A program made the translations under genes and the position numbers. Shown piece by piece: positions 24,256 to 32,400 of a DNA stretch of 64,000 nucleotides. Origin of the DNA: UBA8949 sp942493365 (lineage in GTDB: Bacteria; Bacillota; Clostridia; Saccharofermentanales; UBA5734); contig OW818697.1 of assembly GCA_942493365.1 (NCBI GenBank), positions 1,736,001-1,800,000 on the forward strand, read 5' to 3'. The notes under the pieces are model-generated. The model was not told the origin of the DNA, ran no database searches, and worked only from the letters and a program-made list of their open reading frames with translations. Each line of letters starts with the position of its first letter. The stretch's first letter is position 1.

Positions 24256-24606
24256 TCAGCCCCCCTTGCCTTTGACGCCGGCTTGGTACAGCAAGCCACA
24301 GGCGGTGAACATCGGCAGACCCGTGGAGAGAATGCAGATGCCCTTCTCCTCGGCCAGGCTGATCATTGGGTCGCTCGGCGCTTTGCCGCGCACGAAGACG
24401 ACGACCTTGACGTCCATCATCTCGGCCGTGCGAATGGCCTGGAGATTGACCAGGCCGGTCAGCATGACCTCATTGCTGGAACAGGAAAAAGCCATCACAT
24501 CGCTCATCAGGTCGGCACCGCAAGCCACTCGAATTTCCATATCCATATCAGCGGCGGGCACCAGAATTCTTGCGTCGAGCACCTCAACGCAATCAATTAG
24601 TTTCAT
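24256..24606 (-). CDS. DRTGG-domain protein (first copy)
   Basis: The 116-residue protein shows the DRTGG pattern: CVEVLDARILVPA, VACGADLMSDVMAFS, VMLTGLVNLQAIRTAEMMDVKVVVFVRGK and a late CILSTGLPMFTACGLLY. It is the first gene of the hydrogenase-sensor operon, behind a perfect -10 box. Either ATG (24612 or 24606) is possible; 24606 is better placed relative to AAAGGAG. Confidence 0.82.
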   Translation of the reverse strand: MKLIDCVEVLDARILVPAADMDMEIRVACGADLMSDVMAFSCSSNEVMLTGLVNLQAIRTAEMMDVKVVVFVRGKAPSDPMISLAEEKGICILSTGLPMFTACGLLYQAGVKGKGG

Positions 24607-24634
24607 AGGCATGCTCCTTTAATATTTTGGCAAT

Positions 24635-24653
24635 TTGCATTAAATTAGTGCAA
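24635..24653. promoter_or_regulatory. Dyad between promoter and first gene of hydrogenase-sensor operon
   Basis: The sequence TTGCA-T-TAAATTA-G-TGCAA has matching 5-base ends around an AT core and lies downstream of the -10 box, where a repressor could block the transcript. A Rex- or Fnr-type site was considered, but neither consensus matches well. Confidence 0.35.
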
Positions 24654-24675
24654 TTATTCACTGCATACTTGTTAG

Positions 24676-24705
24676 ATTATAACATGTATGCTATTATTTG
24701 AGCAA
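24676..24705 (-). promoter_or_regulatory. Promoter of the hydrogenase-sensor operon
   Basis: On the minus strand TTGCTC, an 18-base spacer and a perfect TATAAT stand about 70 bases before the first DRTGG start. The remaining sequence to 24825 holds only the leader of the divergent zinc-ribbon gene; nothing else was seen. Confidence 0.65.
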
Positions 24706-24825
24706 CGGATTTAGCTTGTTTACAGACCGCTGTCAGCTGATGAGAAGGTTCATGCCTCCTACAAAGGTCATGCAAAGCCACTGTCATTCATTCTTTTATC
24801 CGATATTTTTCAGGAGGTATGCACC

Positions 24826-25005
24826 ATGCCGGACAAGATGATCATTTGCAAGGATTGCGGCGCGGAATTCGCTTTTACTGAAGGCGAGCAGGCATTCTAC
24901 AAGGAAAAGGGCTTTGAGAACGAGCCAGTCCGTTGTCCTGATTGCCGCCGTGCGCGCAAGAACAACAGACGTCAGACAGGCGGCGGTTACGACAATCGTT
25001 ATTGA
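24826..25005 (+). CDS. Small zinc-ribbon protein (zf-trcl type)
   Basis: The 59-residue protein has CKDCGAEFAFTEGEQAFY, then NEPVRCPDCRRARK: two CxxC pairs for one zinc, the layout of the probable zinc-ribbon family PF13451. The strong AGGAGG and the terminator after the gene support a real single-gene transcript. Its role is unknown; in other Clostridia such genes stand alone or near housekeeping genes. Confidence 0.88.
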   Translation: MPDKMIICKDCGAEFAFTEGEQAFYKEKGFENEPVRCPDCRRARKNNRRQTGGGYDNRY

Positions 25006-25027
25006 TTGATCGAAAACGCACAAAACA

Positions 25028-25060
25028 AAAGGTGTTCTGGTCAACCAGAGCGCCTTTTTT
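25028..25060 (+). terminator. Terminator after zinc-ribbon gene
   Basis: Stem GGTGTTCTGG with CCAGAGCGCC (two G-T pairs), a TCAA loop and six T's. It separates the small gene from the glutamine synthetase gene. Confidence 0.9.
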
Positions 25061-25093
25061 ATTCAAGAAGGGCCTAGCCGAAAGGAGTTCACC

Positions 25094-27004
25094 ATGCTTC
25101 ACAATTCATTCGCAATAAACCCCAGTTTGCTTTTTGTCATCCCCGTGGGCAGCCACAGCAAAGAGGCGATCAGCAGTGTGTTGAAGGATCATCCCGAGGT
25201 TCGCTTCGTTTCGTTGGCCGGCATTGATCTGTCCGGCAATGATACCGACGAAAAGATTCCCATCCGGCTTTTTTTGGAAAATATCGACAATTATCTGCAA
25301 GGCGGTGTCCAAACCGATGGCTCATCGGTGGTCTTGCCTGGTATCGCGACCCTGAACGATGGCAAGGTTGATCTGCTCGCTGACAGCTCGGTCAACTGGT
25401 TCGTCGATTACAACTTTGAAAATCGTGATCTCGAAAGCGGCCTGCCCTGCGGCACGCTGCGCATTCCCGCCTTCTTGTCGCACAACGGCGAACTGGTCTG
25501 CAGCCGTTCCCTGCTGCAGCGGGCTTGCGACCGCTTCAGCCTGGAAATGAAGCAGTTGCTGGCCGACCATCCAGCCCTTTGCGAACCTTGGCAAATCACA
25601 CCAGCGGATGTCGCCGATGTGTCGCTGACGGCGGCGACCGAACTGGAGTTTTGGGTTCGCACCCCAGAACGGGATTTTAACCGCGAACAGCTTTCGGTCT
25701 CCCAAGGCTTGAAAGAACAATATTGGAAGCGAACCAAGGGCATTGTCCGCACGGCGCTCGAACAGGCGCTTGAACTTTTGGAGCTTTACGGACTCAAGCC
25801 CGAAATGGGCCACAAGGAAGTCGGCGGCGTCAAGGCGACCCTGACCGGCAGCGGCAATCTCGATCACATCATGGAACAGCTCGAGATCGATTGGAAATAT
25901 TCATCCGCCATGCAAACCGCGGATAATGAGCTTTTCGCCCGCATTTTCATCAAGGAAGTCTTTCGCCTGCACGGCCTGGAAGCCACCTTCATGGCCAAGC
26001 CGATCGAGGGGGTCGCCGGCAGCGGCGAACATGTCCATGTCAATGCGGTCGCCACCTTGCGAGACGGGCGGAAAATCAACCTCTTCTCACCGGCTGATTT
26101 CCACAAGGATTTTCTCAACGAAATCGGCTGGGGCTCGATCATGGGCTTTATGAAGCATTACAATGTGATCAGCCCTTTCATCACGGTCACCAATGACGCC
26201 TTCAACCGCCTCAAGCCGGGCTTTGAAGCGCCTACGCACGCCGTCGCCTCGCTGGGCTGCGATATCAGCACACCCTCCCGCAACCGCACCGTGCTGGCGG
26301 GTCTGATCCGCAGCGAGGAGGCCCCGATGTCGACGCGTTTCGAGGTTCGCGCGCCCAATCCGCATACCAACACTTACATCACGCTGGCCGCCATCTACCA
26401 GTGCATGCTCGACGGCATCAGCTACGCAGTCGGATCGGGCTGTCTCCCCGGCGACCTGGAGCGGGAATTCTGCAAACAAGCCGGCGAACCCGGCGCTTAC
26501 CTGAGGACCGACCGCATGTACCGCAGCGAAGATGACGTTTTCCAGAAATACGCCGAAGAAGAACGCGACGCCTTGTTTGGCAAGCCGCCGGCTTCGGTCT
26601 ATGAAACGTTGCGCACGCTCCTGCACGACGACGAGGGGCTGGCGGTCCTCTGCAAGGGCGGCGTGTTCAGTGATCGGATTTTGTCATCTTATTCGCGGGC
26701 CATGCTGGACACCTGGGAAATGGAACTGCGTGACCGTCTGCTGCACAACAATCTGCTGCGCGTGCGTGCCTGCGTCAAAGCCCACGCGCCGGCCGACTAT
26801 GATGACAGTCTATGGAGCGAAATTGACAATCTGCGCCAACTGCTGTCCAAAGACACGCAGGAAAGGGTCTGCCTCTTCAACGAAATCCGTCAGGCCATGG
26901 ACGCCATGAATCTCAAACGGGCCGCTGCGCTGCAGATGGAAATGGACGATGCCATGCATCGCCTGGAACACCTTTATGCCCGCTATTTGCGCAATCAAAT
27001 CTGA
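25094..27004 (+). CDS. Large glutamine synthetase-like enzyme
   Basis: The 636-residue protein has the glutamine synthetase core: TDGSSVVLPG near residue 76, the metal-binding TELEFWV, EMGHKEVGG, GVAGSGEHVHVNA (the active-site histidine), and RTVLAGLIRSEEAPMSTRFEVRAPNPHTNTYI. It is longer than type I enzymes (~440-470) owing to an N-terminal part and a helical C-terminal extension (about 490-636), as in a clostridial long form. It makes glutamine from glutamate, ammonia and ATP. AAAGGAG precedes the start. It converges on the GGDEF-EAL gene with 8 bases between. Confidence 0.88.
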   Translation: MLHNSFAINPSLLFVIPVGSHSKEAISSVLKDHPEVRFVSLAGIDLSGNDTDEKIPIRLFLENIDNYLQGGVQTDGSSVVLPGIATLNDGKVDLLADSSVNWFVDYNFENRDLESGLPCGTLRIPAFLSHNGELVCSRSLLQRACDRFSLEMKQLLADHPALCEPWQITPADVADVSLTAATELEFWVRTPERDFNREQLSVSQGLKEQYWKRTKGIVRTALEQALELLELYGLKPEMGHKEVGGVKATLTGSGNLDHIMEQLEIDWKYSSAMQTADNELFARIFIKEVFRLHGLEATFMAKPIEGVAGSGEHVHVNAVATLRDGRKINLFSPADFHKDFLNEIGWGSIMGFMKHYNVISPFITVTNDAFNRLKPGFEAPTHAVASLGCDISTPSRNRTVLAGLIRSEEAPMSTRFEVRAPNPHTNTYITLAAIYQCMLDGISYAVGSGCLPGDLEREFCKQAGEPGAYLRTDRMYRSEDDVFQKYAEEERDALFGKPPASVYETLRTLLHDDEGLAVLCKGGVFSDRILSSYSRAMLDTWEMELRDRLLHNNLLRVRACVKAHAPADYDDSLWSEIDNLRQLLSKDTQERVCLFNEIRQAMDAMNLKRAAALQMEMDDAMHRLEHLYARYLRNQI

Positions 27005-27012
27005 AACGGCAG

Positions 27013-28776
27013 TCAATGCAGCCCCAGCAGCATCTCCAGTTGCACCGCCGGTAAGGGCCGGCAGAAATAGTAGCCCTGCATGCCGTCACAGGCGTGTGCT
27101 TTCAGCCAGTTGTATAACTGTTGATTTTCCACGCCCTCGGCGATGACACGCAGGCCAAGGATATGGGACAATTTGATCAGCGTGTCCAAGAGGGCTGATC
27201 CCTTGGGGTTTTCCATCAAAAGCAAGGTGATGATGCGATCGATTTTCAAACAATCAAACGGCAGTTGACTGAGGATTTGCAGCGAGCCGATGCCTTCGGA
27301 AAAATCATCCAGATGCAGCGCGATGCCCTTTTTGCTGAGTCGCTTGAGATTTTCGGCGATGGCGGGATCGGTGTTGCGGATCGCCTCTTCACTCAATTCC
27401 ATGGCCAGCGCCGTCGGCGACAGCCCCGCCCGGTTCAGAATCCCGAACACTTTGTCGCTCAGCTCTGGGTCGGTCAGCTGTTCGGAACAGAGATTAACAG
27501 CCATGCGAAAATTGACGCGCTTTTTGAAATAACCGTGGTCCGTCCACTTTTTCATTTGCTGGCAGGCTTCGTCCAGGGCCCACTCGCTGAATTTACCGCA
27601 AAGCCCAAGATTCTCGGCCGTCTTCAAAAATTCGCCGGCTGACAGGATGCCATCGCTTTCTGAATCCCAGCGCAACAGAGCTTCAAGCCCAATGATTTGA
27701 AAGGTCGCGCTGTCAATCATCGGCTGATAATGAACAGCCAGTTTTCGCGATCGCAGGGCATCCCGCAGCTGATGTTCGAGATGAAACTGGTGGGTCAGCG
27801 CGGCGCGCATGTTTTCGTTAAAAAAGGCCATGCAGTTGCGTCCTGCGGTTTTGGACCGGTACATCGCCAGGTCGGCATTGTGCAGGAGCATTTCCGCGTT
27901 GTCACCATCGTCAGGGTACAGGCAAATGCCGATGCTGCCACTGACCGCCACCGGTCGCTCCATAATGGTTACCGGCTGGCGTATGGCATCCAGCAGGCGA
28001 TTGGCGGCGATCGATGCCGCTTGTATATCGGTCGCGTGCTGCATCAGGATGGTGAACTCATCGCCGCCCATTCTGGCAAGTGAGTCGGATTCGCGCAGGC
28101 AGCTCAGCATTTTGGTGGTCACTTCCTTGAGCAGCAGATCGCCGGCATCATGGCCAAGGCTGTCGTTGATGCTCTTGAAATTGTCCAGATCGATAACCAT
28201 CACGGCCAGTTTTTCGTTGCGCCGCCGGGCATCACGGATCGCCCAGCGCAGCCGGTCATTGAAAAGCAGCCGGTTGGGCAAACCGGTGAGTTGGTCATAA
28301 TAGGCCAAATGGCTTAGGACCTTGTTGTTTTGCGATTGCGCTGAAGTATCTAAAAGCGTGACCTGACACAGGGCGGCGTCATCTTCGACCGGTCGGGTGA
28401 TCAGGCGGATGGGAATTTCCTGGCCATCGCAGATTTGAATCTTGATATCGACGGTTTGCTGCAGGCCTTCTTCAAAAACGGCATTTAAATGGCACGCCAG
28501 AATCGTCTGGTAGTCCTGACTGACATAGCCGGGTAAATCTGGTGACGAGCGCAATTCCGGGTCGATCAACAGCAGGTCAGCGGCGCGGCGGTTGAACTCC
28601 ACAATAAGGCCGTCACGATTGACCAGCACGCTGGCGACCGGTGACTGCTCGAATAGATTTCGGTAATTTTTTTCCTGATCGGTCACGCTGCCTGGCGCCC
28701 TTTTTTCAGGACTCGCGGTCATCGTTGTTACCTCATCGTCAACACAATGCTCCTGACAGGGTTCCGTCAGGCTCAA
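27013..28776 (-). CDS. PAS-GGDEF-EAL cyclic di-GMP protein
   Basis: The 587-residue protein has a PAS-like sensor (about 30-145), a GGDEF domain with an intact MGGDEF site and an upstream inhibitory RxxD (RESD), and an EAL domain with EALLRW, LHLDDFSEG, CLKIDR and AEGVEN. Both catalytic sites look complete, so it may make or degrade c-di-GMP depending on the signal. No membrane segment is seen, so it is cytoplasmic. It lies 76 bases downstream of hom. Confidence 0.9.
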   Translation of the reverse strand: MSLTEPCQEHCVDDEVTTMTASPEKRAPGSVTDQEKNYRNLFEQSPVASVLVNRDGLIVEFNRRAADLLLIDPELRSSPDLPGYVSQDYQTILACHLNAVFEEGLQQTVDIKIQICDGQEIPIRLITRPVEDDAALCQVTLLDTSAQSQNNKVLSHLAYYDQLTGLPNRLLFNDRLRWAIRDARRRNEKLAVMVIDLDNFKSINDSLGHDAGDLLLKEVTTKMLSCLRESDSLARMGGDEFTILMQHATDIQAASIAANRLLDAIRQPVTIMERPVAVSGSIGICLYPDDGDNAEMLLHNADLAMYRSKTAGRNCMAFFNENMRAALTHQFHLEHQLRDALRSRKLAVHYQPMIDSATFQIIGLEALLRWDSESDGILSAGEFLKTAENLGLCGKFSEWALDEACQQMKKWTDHGYFKKRVNFRMAVNLCSEQLTDPELSDKVFGILNRAGLSPTALAMELSEEAIRNTDPAIAENLKRLSKKGIALHLDDFSEGIGSLQILSQLPFDCLKIDRIITLLLMENPKGSALLDTLIKLSHILGLRVIAEGVENQQLYNWLKAHACDGMQGYYFCRPLPAVQLEMLLGLH

Positions 28777-28852
28777 GACGAACGGAAAGTGGCTGTTGAA
28801 AATACAATTGAGATATTATAGCATGTTACCAATTTTTTGAGAATAAATTTTG

Positions 28853-30085
28853 TTAAAATAGTCTGATCCTGGCCAGGACCTGCCCGGGCCAATTTGCCAG
28901 CTTGGTTTGCAGGGCATATTCGGTCAGTTTGCCGCTTGTCCCGGCAATCAAGACTTTTTCGCTGTCGTTGATTGGCTCGAGCCATTCGATGTCCGCCACG
29001 CCAAAAACCGCTTCAACAGCGGATGCCGTGACGGCCTTGTCCAGGCGGATCAGCGCGCGGACAGAGCAGTCAGCGTGCGGACGGACAATTTGCCGCTCGG
29101 ATCGCACCCACGGCACCAGATGGGGGATTTTACCGATGTGCATGGCGCATTCGATCACGTCGGCCACAACGGCGCTGGCTGTTGGCAGTTGGCCGGCACC
29201 GCGGCCAAAAAACATGGCTTCGCCCAGCGCGTTGCCTTCCACCATAATCGCGTTGTTGACGTCATCGGCGACGGCAATGGCATGGTCGCGCGCGATCAGC
29301 ATGGGCGCGACGATCATTTCTGCCGTGCCATCGTTTTGACGGCGGTAGGAGCCGATCATTTTGATCTTGTAACCCAAACGTTTGGCATAGGCCATATCGG
29401 TGGTGGTAATCGCCGTGATGCCTTCGGTGTAGATCTCGCGGCTGTCGATGAATTCGCTGGTGGTAATGCTGGCTAGAATCGCGATTTTACGGCAGGCGTC
29501 CACGCCATCAACATCAGCCGCCGGATTTTGTTCGGCGTATCCGAGTGCCTGGGCCTCGGCCAGGGCGGCTGCAAAATCAATGCCGTCCTTGGCCATACGG
29601 GTCAGAATAAAGTTGGTCGTACCATTGAGAATACCGGCAATAACCTGGATTTCGTTGGCTGACAAACACTTATGCAGCGGACGGATTATCGGGATGCCAC
29701 CGCCGACGCTGGCTTCGAACATATACGCAACACCGTTTTTCTGCGCCAAAGCCATCAGCTCCGGTCCGTGCGTGGCGACCAGTTCCTTGTTCGAAGTCAC
29801 GACATGTTTGCCGTTCTCGAGCGCTTGGCGGGTCAGCTCATAGGCTATGCCTGCGCCGCCAATCGTTTCGACCACCACCGAAATGGTCGGGTCGGAAAAG
29901 ATTTCCGACGCGTCGCGGGTAAACCGATCGGCATAGGGGTCACTCGAAAAATCACGCACATCGAGGATTTTTTTGACGTGAATCGCTGTGCCGGCGCGCT
30001 TTTCGATCATGGCCTGATTCAAGCGGCAGACTTCAGCCACGCCGGATCCGACGATGCCATATCCTAAAATTGCTATCTCAATCAT
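28853..30085 (-). CDS. hom: Homoserine dehydrogenase
   Basis: The 410-residue enzyme reduces aspartate semialdehyde to homoserine. It has the nucleotide motif ILGYGIVGSGV, VVETIGGAG, VVTSNKELVATHG, GGGIPII, GILNGTTNFIL and the catalytic-domain motif AQALGYAEQNPAADVDG. The regulatory ACT domain usual at the C-terminus is short or missing; a separate ACT protein is encoded 12 bases upstream. The start at 30085 has GGAGG; a 4-codon extension was rejected. Confidence 0.95.
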   Translation of the reverse strand: MIEIAILGYGIVGSGVAEVCRLNQAMIEKRAGTAIHVKKILDVRDFSSDPYADRFTRDASEIFSDPTISVVVETIGGAGIAYELTRQALENGKHVVTSNKELVATHGPELMALAQKNGVAYMFEASVGGGIPIIRPLHKCLSANEIQVIAGILNGTTNFILTRMAKDGIDFAAALAEAQALGYAEQNPAADVDGVDACRKIAILASITTSEFIDSREIYTEGITAITTTDMAYAKRLGYKIKMIGSYRRQNDGTAEMIVAPMLIARDHAIAVADDVNNAIMVEGNALGEAMFFGRGAGQLPTASAVVADVIECAMHIGKIPHLVPWVRSERQIVRPHADCSVRALIRLDKAVTASAVEAVFGVADIEWLEPINDSEKVLIAGTSGKLTEYALQTKLANWPGQVLARIRLF

Positions 30086-30097
30086 TGCGTCCTCCAA

Positions 30098-30538
30098 TTA
30101 GTCTCTGGCCAGTATGCGATAGGAGCGAACGCCCGAAATGCGTCCAAGTTCATCCAAAAGGTTTTCCAGATCAACGCTCATGCGGTCGGTTTCAATTGAG
30201 ATCGAGACATCGGCCAGACCGTTGATCGGGATATTTTGATTGATGGTCAAGATGTTGGCCTTGACCCGGGCCATGCAATTGATAATGCCGGATAGAATAC
30301 CCGGAAAATTCTCAACGGCGAAGATCAAGGTCACCAGGCGGCCACGGGATGTTTCGTAAAACGGCATGACGGCATCTTTATACTTGTAATAAGCGCTGCG
30401 GCTCAGGCCGATCCGTTGAACCGCTTCGTTGACCGACTCCGACTTGCCGGAGCTCAGCAACCGTTTGACATCCATCACTTTGATGAATATTTCGGGCAGC
30501 ATATCGGACTTGACCAGAAAAAATTCACTGTTGGCCAA
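30098..30538 (-). CDS. UPF0735 ACT-domain protein
   Basis: The 146-residue protein starts SEFFLVKSDMLPEIF, has a small helix-turn-helix-like part (VNEAVQRIGLSRSAYYKYKDAV) and an ACT domain (GRLVTLIFAVENFPGILSGIIN, about 75-146). This is the family once named PheB, often next to hom. It probably senses an amino acid. The TTG at 30538 after GGGAGG fits the family start; a TTG six codons upstream is less likely. Confidence 0.9.
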   Translation of the reverse strand: MANSEFFLVKSDMLPEIFIKVMDVKRLLSSGKSESVNEAVQRIGLSRSAYYKYKDAVMPFYETSRGRLVTLIFAVENFPGILSGIINCMARVKANILTINQNIPINGLADVSISIETDRMSVDLENLLDELGRISGVRSYRILARD

Positions 30539-30592
30539 AATAGTTTCCTCCCGCAAAAGTCCACGTCAAAGATACAATCGTCCGTATGGGAT

Positions 30593-30622
30593 AATATATC
30601 ATGAGGTATTGAGGCAGGTCAA
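30593..30622 (-). promoter_or_regulatory. Promoter for the ACT-hom operon with overlapping hairpin
   Basis: On the minus strand TTGACC, an 18-base spacer and TATATT preceded by TG (extended -10). The -35 box lies in the loop of a perfect 7-bp inverted repeat (30609-30629, TTGAGGC/GCCTCAA) that directly follows the rdgB stop. The dyad could be an operator or a weak terminator; no T-run follows. Confidence 0.5.
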
Positions 30623-30629
30623 GCCTCAA

Positions 30630-31229
30630 TCAGCCCTTGCTTATTTCGTGCTCCAACAGCTCGGCTACAGCGCGCAAGGCCAGCCCACGATGGCTGATGC
30701 GATGCTTTTCGGCGAGATCAAGTTCGGCCATGGTCTTTTGCCGTTCGGGCAGCAAAAAGATGGGGTCATAGCCGAAGCCATTGCTGCCGCGACTTTTTTC
30801 GGCAATTCGCCCGCGGCATTCACCATGGACGATACTTTCCGATCCATCCGGGCGAATCAGGACCATGGCGCAAATAAAACTGGCCTGCCATTTTTCCGGG
30901 CGCCACGGTTTGAGCAGTTCCTGCAAGCGGGCAATCTTCTCGGGATAGCTGGCCTTTTCGCCGGCAAAGCGGGCTGAGTAAATGCCGGGCGCGCCGTCGA
31001 GCACATCGATCGCCAGGCCGGAATCATCCGCCAAAACGTAACCGCCGGTCACCCGATGCACGGCGCGGGCTTTGATCAGCGCGTTTTCACTAAAGGTCTC
31101 GCCGTTTTCGACAATCGTGCCGGTAAAACCCACTTGTTCCATCGTCAAAAAATTGATGCGTTCATCCGGCATGATTTCGCGGATTTCGCGCACTTTATCT
31201 GGATTTGCTGTCGCCAGGATAACGTCCAT
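30630..31229 (-). CDS. rdgB: dITP/XTP pyrophosphatase
   Basis: The 199-residue RdgB/HAM1 enzyme removes non-canonical purine triphosphates. It has ILATANPDKVREI, ENGETFSENALIKAR, LADDSGLAID, GAPGIYSARFAGE, GFGYDPIF and HRISHRGLAL. The start at 31229 has GGAGG; it overlaps the end of the upstream methyltransferase gene by 35 bases. Confidence 0.95.
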   Translation of the reverse strand: MDVILATANPDKVREIREIMPDERINFLTMEQVGFTGTIVENGETFSENALIKARAVHRVTGGYVLADDSGLAIDVLDGAPGIYSARFAGEKASYPEKIARLQELLKPWRPEKWQASFICAMVLIRPDGSESIVHGECRGRIAEKSRGSNGFGYDPIFLLPERQKTMAELDLAEKHRISHRGLALRAVAELLEHEISKG

Positions 31230-32400
31230 TTTGATGTTCCTCCAATAATTTGCCAAGGGTTATGGTACAGCCCAGTTGAGCTGTCAGCGCCTGATACTCG
31301 GCTTTGGCTTTCAAGTCAGGTTTACCCGTGAAACGAGCCCGAATCATAAGGTTTTTCGGTGTTTCCAGGGGCGAAATGTACTCGATCAGGCTGGTTTCAT
31401 AGCCTGCCGCTTTCAAAAGCAGGAGGCGCAGGTCATCGGTCAACAGATCAGCTATGCGGGCTTTCAGCACGCCGTGTTTGAGCAGACCTGCCAGCGATGC
31501 CGGCAAATTAAAATCAGCGGCCAACAATTCGCGCTGACAGCAGGGTACCACAATGATCGCCCGACTGCCAGCCGTGATCGCGGCAAACAGGGCAAAGTCG
31601 GTTGCTGTATCGCAGGCATGCAAACTGATGCACAGATCGACCGGCCCGGCCGCGCGGAATTCGCGCAGATCGGCCTGTTCAAAGGTCATGTTGCGGTATC
31701 CAAGTTGCGCTGCCAAACGCTGCGAGCTTTCAATCACACCGGCCGAATAATCAATGCCGGTGATTTGGCAAGGCAGCATCATTTTCTCGCGCAGATAATA
31801 GTTCAAAACAAAAGACAGGTAGGATTTGCCGCAGGCCAGATCAAAAACGTTCAGCCGCTCGCCGCCGGCAGCCAGTTCTTTCAGCAGCGGCTCGGCCAGC
31901 TCGGTGAAGCGGTCAATCTGATTGTATTTGCGGATTTTATCGTTGCGCAGGCGTCCCTGGGCATCAATGATCTTGATGGCCTTGAGCAGATCCGTGGCTT
32001 CGTTGATCTTGATCAGGTATTTACGCGTCTCAGACACGCCGGCGGTCTCGATCGGGTCAGATGCTGCCGGGGTAAAATTGCCCAGCCGAACGCCGCGCTC
32101 ATCAGCCTCAAAAAATCGGTTCTGCCCGCGCTGATAGAGCTCAATGCGGCAGCTGTCGTAAAGCTGGCAGGCGTTGCGAATCAAGTCGATCATTTCCTCC
32201 GCTTCGGCTGTGCCGCTCTGTCCAGGCAGCCGGTAATGAAAAGCCGCAGCCAAATCGTCGGCCGGCTCGACGCTGGCTGGCAGCTTTTTGCTGCCATGGC
32301 CGAACATCAGCGACAGTTTTCGGAAATCTTCCGGCTCGTTCAGCGCTGTTTGCAAAATCTGCAAGGCAGCTTCAAATTTACGCAGCAGGGTGTTCTTCAT
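31195..32400 (-). CDS. SAM-dependent methyltransferase (Methyltransf_32-like)
   Basis: The 401-residue protein has a central Rossmann methyltransferase with VFDLACGKSYLSFVLNYYL (SAM motif I), ITGIDYSAGVIESSQ and SLHACDTATDFAL, then VPCCQRELL. The CGK/HACD/PCCQ set is that of the group that methylates RNA or small thiols in several bacteria and eukaryotes; substrate unknown. The start at 32400 follows GGAGGC and overlaps the RsmF-like gene by 4 bases. Confidence 0.85.
   Translation of the reverse strand: MKNTLLRKFEAALQILQTALNEPEDFRKLSLMFGHGSKKLPASVEPADDLAAAFHYRLPGQSGTAEAEEMIDLIRNACQLYDSCRIELYQRGQNRFFEADERGVRLGNFTPAASDPIETAGVSETRKYLIKINEATDLLKAIKIIDAQGRLRNDKIRKYNQIDRFTELAEPLLKELAAGGERLNVFDLACGKSYLSFVLNYYLREKMMLPCQITGIDYSAGVIESSQRLAAQLGYRNMTFEQADLREFRAAGPVDLCISLHACDTATDFALFAAITAGSRAIIVVPCCQRELLAADFNLPASLAGLLKHGVLKARIADLLTDDLRLLLLKAAGYETSLIEYISPLETPKNLMIRARFTGKPDLKAKAEYQALTAQLGCTITLGKLLEEHQNGRYPGDSKSR

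Noticed and set aside
24635..24653. Rex or Fnr operator in the hydrogenase-sensor promoter
   Set aside because: The dyad ends TTGCA/TGCAA do not fit either consensus well, so only an unnamed dyad is listed.
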